Below are positions 25,529-33,967 of a DNA stretch of 64,000 nucleotides, piece after piece. Position numbers and translations under genes: made by a program. How positions within the stretch are numbered: the first letter of the stretch is position 1; each line of letters starts with the position of its first letter. The notes beneath the pieces are model-generated. The model was not told the DNA's origin. It saw nothing but the letters and a program-made list of their open reading frames with translations, and searched no databases. Source of the stretch: Paenibacillus sp. J23TS9 (GTDB lineage: Bacteria > Bacillota > Bacilli > Paenibacillales > Paenibacillaceae); the NCBI RefSeq assembly GCF_018403225.1, contig NZ_BOSG01000002.1, positions 310,001 to 374,000 of the forward strand. Direction: 5' to 3'.

Positions 25529-27277
25529 ATGTTGCTTGAAGCCGTGTACCACCGTCCCAAACTGAACTGGTGTTATGCCTATGACGGACGCACCATCCAT
25601 CTCAGAATCCGCACGAAGCGGAATGATGTAACCGCTGTATCAGCCTTGGCTGGTGACAAGTATATCTGGGATCAGTCCAAGGCCTATGTGCCGATGAGTA
25701 AGCTGGCATCCGACGAGCTGTTTGATTACTGGGAATGCGAAATTGTCCCGGAATACCGGAGATTGAAGTATGGATTTTTGCTGGAGAGCGGACAAGAGAA
25801 ATTCTGGATGACAGAATATGATTTCTTGAAGAATCCTCCCGCAAATCCGGACCGCCTGTTCGAATATCCTTTCATTAATCCGGTCGATGTGTTCCAGACC
25901 CCTTCGTGGGTAAAGGATGCGGTGTTTTATCAAATTTTCCCGGAGCGTTTCGCCAATGGGGACCCGTCCAATGATCCGAAGGGCACTCTGCCATGGGGTG
26001 GTACCCCCGAGCGCGACAACTTCTTTGGAGGCGATATCCAAGGCGTCATCGATCATATCGACCATTTATCGAAGCTTGGAGTCAATGCCATTTATTTTAC
26101 GCCGCTCTTTACGGCGACGACCAATCATAAGTACGATACCGAGGACTACCTCCAGATCGACCCGCAGTTCGGGGATATCGATACGCTGAAAAAGCTGGTC
26201 AACATCTGCCATGAACGCGGAATACGCGTACTGCTGGATGCCGTGTTCAATCATTCCGGCAGAACGTTCGCACCGTTTGTGGATCTGCAGAAAAACGGGG
26301 AGAACTCCCGCTACAAGGACTGGTTCTACATTCGCGAATTCCCGATCGCCGTCAAAGATGGGATTCCGACCTATGATACTTTCGCTTTCGAACCGCTGAT
26401 GCCGAAGCTGAACACGGATCATCCGGAAGTTAAAGAATATTTACTGAAAGCCGCTGCCTACTGGATCGAAGAAGCCGATATCGACGGCTGGCGCCTGGAT
26501 GTCGCCAACGAGGTCGATCATGAATTTTGGCGCGAATTCCGCCGCGTGGTGAAAAAGCTCAAACCGGACGCCTACATTCTCGGCGAAATCTGGCATGAAT
26601 CCTCTCCTTGGCTGATGGGTGACCAATTTGATGCGGTGATGAATTATCCGTTCACCAATGCGGTGCTCGACTTTTTCGTCGATGGGGTTGGTGATGCGAA
26701 GGATTTTGCCAACGCCATCGGCAAACAGTTCTCACGGTATCCTCGTCAAGCGAATGAAGTCGCCTTTAATCTGCTGGACAGCCATGATACAGCCAGACTT
26801 CTTACCAAATGCGAAGGAAACAAGGACAAAATGAAGCTTGCTGCCTTGTTCCAGTTCACCTATACGGGCGCTCCTTGCATCTACTACGGGGATGAGATCG
26901 GCATGACCGGCGGACATGACCCGGATTGCCGCAAATGTATGGAATGGGATGAAGAAAAGCAGGACCTTGAGCTTTTTGCCTTCTATCAGGACCTGATCGC
27001 CATGCGTCTGAAGTATCGTGCCCTGCGTACCGGCAAATTAACTTTCCTCTCTGCTGAAGCAGACAGCACATCGCTGGTCTATACAAGGGAGGATGAGGAT
27101 GATCTTTTCGTCATTATGATGAATAACAGCGAGCTGCCTGCCGAGATTGAAGTTCCGGTCAATGAGAGCCGCTGGGAAAATATTTACACGAAGGAAACCG
27201 CCGTTTTGAAGAGCAACAAGCTGGCAGCCCAGCTCCCTGCCTATGGATGCGCAATGTTCAGAGCGGCCAAATCATAG
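25529..27277 (+). CDS. GH13_20 neopullulanase / cyclomaltodextrinase / maltogenic amylase
   Basis: A 582-residue intracellular alpha-glucan hydrolase. An N-terminal CBM34-like domain (about 1-120) precedes the barrel. Catalytic residues are nucleophile D324 (GWRLDVANEVD), acid/base E353 (LGEIWHE) and D420 (LLDSHDT). The MPKLNTDHPEV motif (291-301) is the marker of this subfamily, which cleaves cyclodextrins, pullulan and maltodextrins. There is no signal peptide. GAGGAGG precedes the ATG. It stands alone, away from the maltose genes at 34-44 kb, and no MalR-like box was found before it. Confidence 0.94.
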   Translation: MLLEAVYHRPKLNWCYAYDGRTIHLRIRTKRNDVTAVSALAGDKYIWDQSKAYVPMSKLASDELFDYWECEIVPEYRRLKYGFLLESGQEKFWMTEYDFLKNPPANPDRLFEYPFINPVDVFQTPSWVKDAVFYQIFPERFANGDPSNDPKGTLPWGGTPERDNFFGGDIQGVIDHIDHLSKLGVNAIYFTPLFTATTNHKYDTEDYLQIDPQFGDIDTLKKLVNICHERGIRVLLDAVFNHSGRTFAPFVDLQKNGENSRYKDWFYIREFPIAVKDGIPTYDTFAFEPLMPKLNTDHPEVKEYLLKAAAYWIEEADIDGWRLDVANEVDHEFWREFRRVVKKLKPDAYILGEIWHESSPWLMGDQFDAVMNYPFTNAVLDFFVDGVGDAKDFANAIGKQFSRYPRQANEVAFNLLDSHDTARLLTKCEGNKDKMKLAALFQFTYTGAPCIYYGDEIGMTGGHDPDCRKCMEWDEEKQDLELFAFYQDLIAMRLKYRALRTGKLTFLSAEADSTSLVYTREDEDDLFVIMMNNSELPAEIEVPVNESRWENIYTKETAVLKSNKLAAQLPAYGCAMFRAAKS

Positions 27278-27326
27278 AATAAACGACGCCCTTTTAAGAA
27301 TCAATTTACCTCCGGGTATCTAAAGC

Positions 27327-27370
27327 AAAGAAGCCCCAGGTCCTTTAATGGATCGGGAGCTTCTTTTTTA
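27327..27370. terminator. Bidirectional terminator
   Basis: AAAGAAGCCCC pairs with GGGAGCTTCTTT, with an A-rich 5' side and TTTTTTA after. It is shared by the convergent neopullulanase and ABC exporter genes. Confidence 0.8.
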
Positions 27371-27390
27371 TTCATAACATAAATGATTTA

Positions 27391-28542
27391 TCACACAAAA
27401 TTCCGTGTATCGTTGTTGCGTCCAAATTTATACGTTGCGAGCAGGAAGAATACGAGCGCAAAGGAAAGCAAAATCACAAGATTAAAACCGATACTGGACA
27501 AGGCCTCGCCTGCTTGCAGCTTTCCGAGTGACTCCAGCACCCAGTTTTGGGGCATAAAATCGGATATCTTGCGAAGGGCTTCCGGCATAATACTTCTTGG
27601 AAAAAAGCATCCGGAAATCAGACAGGTTGGCGTAACAATCAGATTCTGCAATGCTCCTGCAGCAGCCGTACTCTTGGAGAAAGAAACGATGGCCAGCGAG
27701 ATACTGACGGAGACGAGGGCAAACAACCCAAGGATAAAAACCATTTCCCCCATCGGAATGCCTGCATCAATCCGGAACACCACCTTCATAAAGAACAGTG
27801 CGATGGTAATTTGTATTATCATTACGATTAAATTGACGATCACATTCGATAATACGTAGGTTCTGGAGCTGATCGGCGAGGTGAGTATACGGAAATACGT
27901 CCGGTTTTCCCGATTTTTCAGGATTAACTGTGATAGATTCACCGCCGAAGTCATCATGAACATGATCAGAAATCCGATAGATTGGTATGACATTTGCTGG
28001 CCCGAGGACTTATCATTGACGGATTCTGTCGTCAGCTTGAACTGCCCTGCCTGATAAGTGTCATATAGCTGTTGGAACTTTCCGGTGTCACCGGCTGCAA
28101 TGGATCCCATCGCCGTGACGTTATCGATATAGCCATACAGCATGGATTTGATATAAGCCGTAACCTGAGCACCCTTCACGGACTCGATACTAATGTGTTC
28201 CGCTTTGCCCTTCAGCACGCTGCTGGAGTAACCCGCATCAAGGATGATCCCGGTATCCAGCTTACTCGCGGCAATGTTCTTCTTCAAATCTTCCTTCGTC
28301 GTATTCACAAGCTTCACATGGCTTAATCCCTGTACAAACCTGATCGTATCTGCCGCAATCACCTGATTGCCATCCTCATTGACAACTCCAACCCGCAAAT
28401 CGGGCGTACTTTGCGATCCATACAGCATCGAGGCAACAAGCACGCCGGCGATCGGGAGGCCGAAATATAGAAGCAGATTTCCGCGCTTACGGAAAGTCGT
28501 CAGTATGGTCATCCGAACCAGAAACCAAATATCATTCCACAT
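27391..28542 (-). CDS. ABC-2 exporter permease (LnrN-like)
   Basis: A 383-residue permease of the one-long-loop ABC-2 type. TM1 is at about 21-41, a ~150-residue extracytoplasmic domain follows, then five helices from about 180, with the LILKNRENRTYFRILTSPIS cytoplasmic section. It is the last gene of the ATPase-permease-permease run, two bases after its partner. The arrangement with the two-component genes matches Bacillus subtilis linearmycin resistance lnrLMN. Confidence 0.85.
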   Translation of the reverse strand: MWNDIWFLVRMTILTTFRKRGNLLLYFGLPIAGVLVASMLYGSQSTPDLRVGVVNEDGNQVIAADTIRFVQGLSHVKLVNTTKEDLKKNIAASKLDTGIILDAGYSSSVLKGKAEHISIESVKGAQVTAYIKSMLYGYIDNVTAMGSIAAGDTGKFQQLYDTYQAGQFKLTTESVNDKSSGQQMSYQSIGFLIMFMMTSAVNLSQLILKNRENRTYFRILTSPISSRTYVLSNVIVNLIVMIIQITIALFFMKVVFRIDAGIPMGEMVFILGLFALVSVSISLAIVSFSKSTAAAGALQNLIVTPTCLISGCFFPRSIMPEALRKISDFMPQNWVLESLGKLQAGEALSSIGFNLVILLSFALVFFLLATYKFGRNNDTRNFV

Positions 28543-28543
28543 G

Positions 28544-29665
28544 TTAAATCCCCTCCTTGCGATGCATCATCAGAGCCGCTGCCCCAAGGAACAGCACGGC
28601 CAGACCCATATTCAGCAGCATTGCAGGCAAAGCAGCCGTCAACGCGTTATCATACACAATTTCCGTCAAAGCCTGATTCCCCCAGCGGATCGGGGACAGA
28701 TTCGTGACGCTTCCGAGAAATCCGCCCGTATCGTCTCCCATCGGGAAATAAGCTCCGCCAAGGAAGGACGCCAGCTGCACGATAATCATGACGATCCCGC
28801 CGGAAGGCTCGCCTTTCATCATATAGCTGATAGCCAATCCCAAGCTGATTGACATGATGACCTCTGTGAGCAGAATCAGGAAGATTAACGGGAGATGATT
28901 GCCCCAGTAGGCTTTAAATACATATTTGCTGAACATGACGATGACAAAGACACACAGCATATTAAGGACAACACTACCCAGGACTTTCCCCATAAAAATC
29001 TCACTTTTTCGAACAGGTGCCGCGGCCAGCCTTGCTGCTGTTCCATGCACAATCTCAGAGCGGATCAGCGAACCGCCGCTCATCGCGCCCCACATACCGA
29101 TCATGACCGTCATCGCTATGGCGTAGTAATCAATGGATCCTGGCTGCCGGTCTGCATTAATCGCTGTATCTTTGATGTAATCCGTTTGGTGGGTGGCTGC
29201 AATAATAAACTCTGCTTTGGCGGGATCCTGCTGAGCCACCGCTGCAGCCGCATTATATTTATCGGCGAAGGAGCTCATCATCCCTTGAACGATGTTGCTT
29301 TCAATGGAGCTGCGGCTGCTTCCGTAAAGATGAATGCCGCTGTCGCTCACCTCAATGTAATCGGCATAGCGGTTCTGCTCTACTTCCTCCCGGCCATTGA
29401 CGCCTGCCTTCAGGTCGTCAAACGTAATACCTGATTGGCTGACCCCTTTGGCAAAAGCCGTATACGCTTCAGACAGCTGCCCAGTGCTCGTATTCTTCAC
29501 AAGCACCTTCAGGTTATCTACGCTGACATCACCGTTAAATACATTCGTTAGCGCAAAACCCAAAATCAGCATCAGCAAAATCGGAAATGCGAGCAAAAAT
29601 ATCAACGTACGGAAGTCCCGGAAATCATGTTTCATTTCCTTCCATGCTATTGATAAAGTGTTCAT
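28544..29665 (-). CDS. ABC-2 exporter permease (LnrM-like)
   Basis: A 373-residue permease of the same topology: TM1 LIFLLAFPILLMLILGFALT, a large external domain to about 195, then membrane helices and the HGTAARLAAAPVRKSEIFMGK cytoplasmic loop. It forms a heterodimeric channel with the downstream paralogue. Confidence 0.86.
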   Translation of the reverse strand: MNTLSIAWKEMKHDFRDFRTLIFLLAFPILLMLILGFALTNVFNGDVSVDNLKVLVKNTSTGQLSEAYTAFAKGVSQSGITFDDLKAGVNGREEVEQNRYADYIEVSDSGIHLYGSSRSSIESNIVQGMMSSFADKYNAAAAVAQQDPAKAEFIIAATHQTDYIKDTAINADRQPGSIDYYAIAMTVMIGMWGAMSGGSLIRSEIVHGTAARLAAAPVRKSEIFMGKVLGSVVLNMLCVFVIVMFSKYVFKAYWGNHLPLIFLILLTEVIMSISLGLAISYMMKGEPSGGIVMIIVQLASFLGGAYFPMGDDTGGFLGSVTNLSPIRWGNQALTEIVYDNALTAALPAMLLNMGLAVLFLGAAALMMHRKEGI

Positions 29666-29687
29666 AGGTATCTCCTCTCCCGGGTTC

Positions 29688-30629
29688 CTAATCCCGTAAA
29701 TTTCTGCCTGTGAGCGTCAGGAATACAGTCTCCAGATTGGGAGCCTGCTCTTCCACAGCCCGGATTTCCATGCCGCTGTCGATCAGCTGTTTCAAAATCC
29801 GGTTCAGATTATCTACCGCAGCATCACTCTGGATTCGGACCATATTATCATCCTGCTGCACGCTGAGCACCCGAATGCCAGGAATCGATTTTAATTGTTC
29901 AAGATCCAGTGCATCCAGCGATTTCAGCTCGATACGGATATCTTTGACATCCGTGATGGTCGCCTTTAACTGCTCTTTGGTCCCTTCGGCAATAATTTTG
30001 CCATGATCCACGATGGCGATGCGGGAGCATATCTCCTCCACTTCCTCCATGTAGTGACTTGTATAAATAATGGTGCATCCGGAATCATTAAGCTTCCGTA
30101 CCGAAGTCAGAATGTAATTGCGGGACTGGGGATCAATACCTACCGTTGGTTCATCCATGATGATCAGCTTTGGCTTGTGAGCGATGGCGCAGGCAATATT
30201 CAGACGACGTTTCATGCCACCTGAGAAATTTTTCGGAAAGCTCTTAGCCTTGTCGCTTAGTCCCACAAATTCCAGTGCCTCCTGCACCCGCTCCTTCAGA
30301 TCATTCCCGCGCAATCCGTATAATCCGGCAAAAAAGCTGACATTTTCAAATGCGGTCATATCCTCATAAATCGCCAAATCCTGCGGTACAATCCCGAGAT
30401 TCATTTTGGCAAAACGGGTCTGCTTCGTAGCGTCGCGATCCAGGATGCGAATTTCTCCGCCGCTTGGCCGCAGCAGGGATGAGATCATGTTAATGGTGGT
30501 GCTTTTGCCTGCGCCATTGGATCCGAGGAAACCGAATATCTCTCCTTCCCGGATTTGTAATGACATGTTATCGACGGCGATAAAATCACCGAATTTTTTA
30601 GTGAGGCCTCGCAGCTCCAGTACGTTCAT
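29688..30629 (-). CDS. ABC exporter ATPase (LnrL/DrrA-like)
   Basis: A 313-residue drug-exporter ATPase: Walker A GSNGAGKST, Q-loop GIVPQDLAIYEDMTA, signature FSGGMKRRLNIA, Walker B LIIMDEPTVGIDPQ and a DrrA-type C-terminal domain ending LETVFLTLTGRNLRD. The start at 30629 follows AGGAGTG; an ATG seven codons upstream is less well placed. Upstream lie the three 110-bp repeats, which probably contain its promoters. Confidence 0.9.
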   Translation of the reverse strand: MNVLELRGLTKKFGDFIAVDNMSLQIREGEIFGFLGSNGAGKSTTINMISSLLRPSGGEIRILDRDATKQTRFAKMNLGIVPQDLAIYEDMTAFENVSFFAGLYGLRGNDLKERVQEALEFVGLSDKAKSFPKNFSGGMKRRLNIACAIAHKPKLIIMDEPTVGIDPQSRNYILTSVRKLNDSGCTIIYTSHYMEEVEEICSRIAIVDHGKIIAEGTKEQLKATITDVKDIRIELKSLDALDLEQLKSIPGIRVLSVQQDDNMVRIQSDAAVDNLNRILKQLIDSGMEIRAVEEQAPNLETVFLTLTGRNLRD

Positions 30630-30712
30630 ATTCCGTTCACTCCTATTCATGTTTTCCTTGTTAATGCCATATTTTCAATGCCAGACCGCTTTTAGAGGTG
30701 GATATTCTTTGG

Positions 30713-30741
30713 ATATAAGGATGCGGCTGCTCTGTTGTCAT
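30713..30741 (-). promoter_or_regulatory. Promoter-like element in repeat copy 1
   Basis: Minus strand ATGACA (30736-30741), 17-bp spacer, TTATAT (30713-30718). The CTTATGATATAAG palindrome lies just upstream, about 48 bp before the expected start, a normal activator position. Transcription would enter the ATPase gene. Moderate match only. Confidence 0.5.
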
Positions 30742-30932
30742 TTCATGCTTATATCATAAGAATCCCTTTATCGATGTACTCTCAAGGATGCCAGACCGCC
30801 TTTAGAGGTGGATATTCTTTGAATATAAGGATGTAATCTCTTTGTTGCTGTATCACACTTATATCATAAGAATCCCTTTATCGATGCAATTTCCTAGATG
30901 CCAGACCGCTTTTAGAGGTGGATATTCTTTGG

Positions 30933-30961
30933 ATATAAGGATGCGGCTGCTCTGTTGTCAT
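30933..30961 (-). promoter_or_regulatory. Promoter-like element in repeat copy 3
   Basis: The same ATGACA-17-TTATAT element as in copy 1, as expected from sequence identity. Copy 2 has lost the -35-like hexamer. Confidence 0.45.
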
Positions 30962-30982
30962 TTCATGCTTATATCATAAGAA

Positions 30983-31022
30983 AAAAGGATGCCCTTATGT
31001 CAGTGCATAAGTTCATCCTTTT
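30983..31022 (-). terminator. Terminator of the NarL-type two-component operon
   Basis: AAAAGGATG (30983-30991) pairs with CATCCTTTT (31014-31022). An inner CTTATG/CATAAG stem is separated by a small internal loop. A T-run follows on the minus strand, so kinase transcripts should stop before the repeat array. Confidence 0.8.
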
Positions 31023-31090
31023 ATATGAGAATTTTCATATTTCCATGCCGGGCAGCAGGGCGGTTTGTATAAAAAGCACTATGATATTCT

Positions 31091-32203
31091 TCATCTCCGG
31101 TCATAGGGAATCAATGTCGTTACGGTAAAACCTGAGGTCCCGTCCGCAATCACCGTGCCATTCACCGATGCGGTCCGTTCTTCCATACCAAGAAGGCCAA
31201 GCCCCTTTACAATTTTCTCCGTTCCCCGGCCGTTATCGGATACCACAGCTTGTATAAAGCGGTTTAGGACCCTGACCTCCACATGAACCGTGGTGGCTGA
31301 AGCGTATTTCGCGGCATTCGTCAGGGACTCGGTCACATTTTCATGGATGATTTTCCACTGCAGCGGGGTAATGATCTCCATATCCCCATGATGGACCACA
31401 CTCGTATGCAAATTCGCCTGCATTCCGAAAGACTCCACCGCTGTTTTTAGCCGCGTCAGTCCGAGCTGCTCCACCAGAGGCTTATTATTTTTCAGCGTCA
31501 ACCGGATTTCCTCGATACCTTCTTTGGATATGCCAATCGCATTTTGAAGGAGCACGCTCGCGGTGGCAGGATCGTTATTAAGAAGTCGTTTGGCGGCCTC
31601 CATCTGAATCAGCGCTCCCGTCATTGCATGTCCGAGACCGTCATGGATTTCCTGCGCAAGGCGGTTGCGCTCCTCCAGCTTCACCATATATTCCGAGGTG
31701 CGGGCAAATTCATAGTTATCATTCTGCTTTTTTGTCAGCCGCTGCAGATCATGCCGCATCCTGTCGACCGCATCCTCCTGTCGGTCCACTTTGTCCATAT
31801 ACTGCCGGATCAGCGTGTAGTTCAAGAAACAGAGCACCGCAATAAACGCGTAGTTCGTCAACAAAAGGTCACGGAGGAACAGGGCAGGCAGCAGAGCCGC
31901 CACCAGCAGGGCCGGATATTTGTTCCGGATATGGAATGAAGCAATCTCATACATATTCAGCGGGAGTAAAAGGATAAAGTTAGGTTCTTCATACCACGCG
32001 CAGCCCACAACATACGCGATAATAAGCAAAAGCACTCCCTGCTTCAGCCGCGGATCCTTCACAATATGCTGCACCAGGTTCAGGGCAATATAGATTAAAA
32101 AGAATAAGACTAACCATCTGCCCGATTGATCAGAACCAAAATACGTGATCATAACGATATATATGAGCAATATGATCTTGTTGCCGGTAGTCCATAGTTC
32201 CAT
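31091..32203 (-). CDS. NarL/DesK-type sensor histidine kinase (LnrJ-like)
   Basis: A 370-residue kinase whose N-terminal ~135 residues form four to five membrane helices with almost no external loop, the intramembrane-sensing type. A coiled coil (about 136-180) leads to HisKA_3 with H187 in LAQEIHDGLGHAM. HATPase boxes: NVTESLTNAAKYA, SDNGRGTEKI, GLGLLGMEER. In Bacillus subtilis the LnrJ kinase senses linear polyenes in the membrane; a similar role is inferred. Ribosome site GGAAAGG. Confidence 0.92.
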   Translation of the reverse strand: MELWTTGNKIILLIYIVMITYFGSDQSGRWLVLFFLIYIALNLVQHIVKDPRLKQGVLLLIIAYVVGCAWYEEPNFILLLPLNMYEIASFHIRNKYPALLVAALLPALFLRDLLLTNYAFIAVLCFLNYTLIRQYMDKVDRQEDAVDRMRHDLQRLTKKQNDNYEFARTSEYMVKLEERNRLAQEIHDGLGHAMTGALIQMEAAKRLLNNDPATASVLLQNAIGISKEGIEEIRLTLKNNKPLVEQLGLTRLKTAVESFGMQANLHTSVVHHGDMEIITPLQWKIIHENVTESLTNAAKYASATTVHVEVRVLNRFIQAVVSDNGRGTEKIVKGLGLLGMEERTASVNGTVIADGTSGFTVTTLIPYDRR

Positions 32204-32225
32204 CTGCAGTCACGACCTTTCCGTC

Positions 32226-32948
32226 CTAACGGATTTTACCCGTCAGATAATAGATCGCGATCTGTGTCCGGTGCGAAAGTGCCGTTTTATTCAATATGGA
32301 CGTGATATAATTGGCGGTTGTCCCTTCGGAAATAAACAATTCCTTTGATATTTCCTTGTTGGACAGCCCCTGTGCAATCAGGGACATGACACCCAATTCC
32401 CGCTCCGTAAATTGGCTGCGGTCGAAAGGGCTTGCGGCATCGGAGCCCTCCTTATCCGGACGGTCACCGGGTTTTTGTTGGACTGTGGCAGCAGACAGGT
32501 TGGAAGGCTTGCCAACTTTAGCCTCCTGGCCGCCAACCATCTGGGATTTCAGCTTATCCAGCACTACGTCCTGCAGGACGCTGTGACCGTTATGTATACT
32601 CTTAATCGCATCGCGGATCCGCTCCGGATCGTTGTTCTTAAGCAGGTATCCCTTCGCGCCGAAGCGAATGGCATCCAAGATATATTCATCATCGTCGAAC
32701 GTCGTCAGAATAAGCGGCTTGGTTGTCGTCTGCTCGTTGATCAGCCTTGTGGCTTCTACACCGTTCATATTCGGCATCCGCACGTCCAGCAGAGCGACAT
32801 CCACTTCATGCGAACAGCAGTAATCTACAGCCTCCTGGCCATCACCAACCGTAGCAAGCACTTCAAATTCCCCGAATGTATTTAAAATAATCTTCATCCC
32901 TTCCCGGATGAATGAATTGTCATCAGCAATCAATACACGAATTTTCAT
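32226..32948 (-). CDS. NarL/LuxR-type response regulator (LnrK-like)
   Basis: A 240-residue regulator: acidic residues D9/D10, phospho-acceptor D55 in VALLDVRMPN, Lys in GYLLKNNDPERI, a long ~45-residue linker, and a LuxR helix-turn-helix from FTERELGVMSLIAQGLSNKE to the end. The start at ATG 32948 is set by AGGGGG six bases upstream; ATG codons at 32951 and 32969 are less good. It precedes the kinase by 22 bp, the reverse of the lnrJ-lnrK order as I recall it. Candidate target: the repeat palindromes at 30.7-31.0 kb. Confidence 0.92.
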   Translation of the reverse strand: MKIRVLIADDNSFIREGMKIILNTFGEFEVLATVGDGQEAVDYCCSHEVDVALLDVRMPNMNGVEATRLINEQTTTKPLILTTFDDDEYILDAIRFGAKGYLLKNNDPERIRDAIKSIHNGHSVLQDVVLDKLKSQMVGGQEAKVGKPSNLSAATVQQKPGDRPDKEGSDAASPFDRSQFTERELGVMSLIAQGLSNKEISKELFISEGTTANYITSILNKTALSHRTQIAIYYLTGKIR

Positions 32949-33012
32949 CATACGCCCCCTTGTGGTCATTATTGTACCCGAAGGATGTATTTTATTGGAA
33001 GGGGTAATTCAA

Positions 33013-33519
33013 TCATCCCAGTCTCATTTCATAGACCGATTCTTCCTGCGCTGTATCTTCGAACCACTCCTTGCCTGCATATACGAAGCCGATTTTCTCA
33101 AGAATCTTGTACGAATCCAGGTTATTCGGATCAACAGAGGCATGGATGCGCTTCACGCCGCTATTTCCCCTGGCAATCTCCAGGCAGGCCTTCGCCGCTT
33201 CAGTCGCATATCCCTTTCCCCAGCTGGACTTGGCAAAATGATAGATAAGTTCAACCTCCTGTATTTCCCCGGTTACATTAAAGCCGCAGGCACCCATGAC
33301 CGTTCCCGTTTCTTTCTCCACAACGGCGTAAACGGATAAACCCTTTGCTTCATGACATTCGCGGTATGCCTTTAAGATCAAAGGCAGCTTATCATGCGGG
33401 GTGGCGCCAAGACAGTAGCGCATAACTTCCTCGTCTCCCCAGAACGTCTTGGCGGCTTCCGCATCTGTATCCTCAAATGTACGCAGTATGATGCGTCCGG
33501 CATCATATATAGTCTTCAT
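33013..33519 (-). CDS. RimJ/RimL-type GNAT acetyltransferase
   Basis: A 168-residue GNAT protein. Features: RIILRTFEDTDAEAAKTFW N-terminus, central GACGFNVTGEIQEVELIYHF, acetyl-CoA loop SWGKGYATEAAKACLE, and C-terminal NLDSYKILEKIGFVYAG. This is the ribosomal-protein/aminoacyl-tRNA-like acetyltransferase group; substrate unknown. It lies 64 bp upstream of the response regulator on the same strand, so co-transcription is possible. Confidence 0.88.
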   Translation of the reverse strand: MKTIYDAGRIILRTFEDTDAEAAKTFWGDEEVMRYCLGATPHDKLPLILKAYRECHEAKGLSVYAVVEKETGTVMGACGFNVTGEIQEVELIYHFAKSSWGKGYATEAAKACLEIARGNSGVKRIHASVDPNNLDSYKILEKIGFVYAGKEWFEDTAQEESVYEMRLG

Positions 33520-33652
33520 AAACTTTCCCCCTGTGAAAGGACCCTTTAGACCCTTTATGGAAACTATTGTAACCTAAAGCTGAATTTCATTGAAATAGCA
33601 AACGGGCAGTATATGCGGATTGCAACGAACGATCTGCTTCCAAATCACGAAA

Positions 33653-33877
33653 TCAGATTCGGAATGGAATCATTGACTGCTGCAGCTGCCGGGAAGTATC
33701 CTCCAGCCTGGCGGAAAGAGCTACCAGCTTCTCGCTCACCGCATACTGCTGAGAAGACATGGACGCTACTTCTTCTGTAGCCGCTGCAGACAGGAGCACA
33801 ACAGCCGCCACAATAATCAGAAATAATTTAGCCCTATGCAGGGGATCCGGAAATGCTGTTTTATCATCATCATTCAC
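33653..33877 (-). CDS. Small ORF resembling a chemoreceptor C-terminal tail
   Basis: A 74-residue ORF with a strong ribosome site (AAGGAGGAGG). Residues 17-31 are a hydrophobic stretch (AKLFLIIVAAVVLLS). From about 32 the sequence (AATEEVASMSSQQYAVSEKL and on to LQQSMIPFRI) reads like the extreme C-terminal helix of a methyl-accepting chemotaxis protein, whose sensing and signalling domains are absent. It may be a decayed receptor remnant or a genuine small membrane protein. It lies downstream of the maltose-importer terminator. Confidence 0.5.
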   Translation of the reverse strand: MNDDDKTAFPDPLHRAKLFLIIVAAVVLLSAAATEEVASMSSQQYAVSEKLVALSARLEDTSRQLQQSMIPFRI

Positions 33878-33903
33878 TCCTCCTCCTTGTTTTCAGCCAT
33901 AAA

Positions 33904-33944
33904 AAAGGTACAGCGTGCATATGTAATGCAGCAGCTGTACCTTT
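33904..33944 (-). terminator. Terminator of the maltodextrin importer operon
   Basis: An 11-bp stem AAAGGTACAGC / GCTGTACCTTT (33904-33914 with 33934-33944), an inner TGCAT/ATGCA pairing, and a run of T on the minus strand (33901-33906). It is 24 bp after the mdxG stop. Confidence 0.88.
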
Positions 33945-33967
33945 AATCTTGTTGTCGTATGTGCAGA

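Larger units (their letters stand above)
30678..30982. repeat. Three tandem 110-bp direct repeats
   Basis: Copies begin at 30678, 30788 and 30898, an exact 110-bp period; the third is cut after 85 bp by a terminator. Copies 1 and 3 are identical over those 85 bases. Copy 2 differs at two bases in the first block and in a ~28-base central stretch. Each copy contains the palindrome CTTATATCATAAG (30748-30760, 30858-30870, 30968-30980) and an upstream ATATAAGG. This lies exactly where the exporter promoter must be, so multiple activator sites are inferred. Confidence 0.92.
30630..31090. other. Exporter control region with triple repeat
   Basis: The 461 bases between kinase stop and ATPase start hold no ORF. 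Most of it is the three-copy direct repeat and a terminator, both annotated separately. The last ~70 bases before the kinase stop show nothing recognisable. Confidence 0.7.

Noticed and set aside
30678..30982. CRISPR-like array.
   Set aside because: Units are 110 bp with no short repeat/unique spacer pattern and no cas genes nearby; the direct repeats are better explained as a promoter/operator array.
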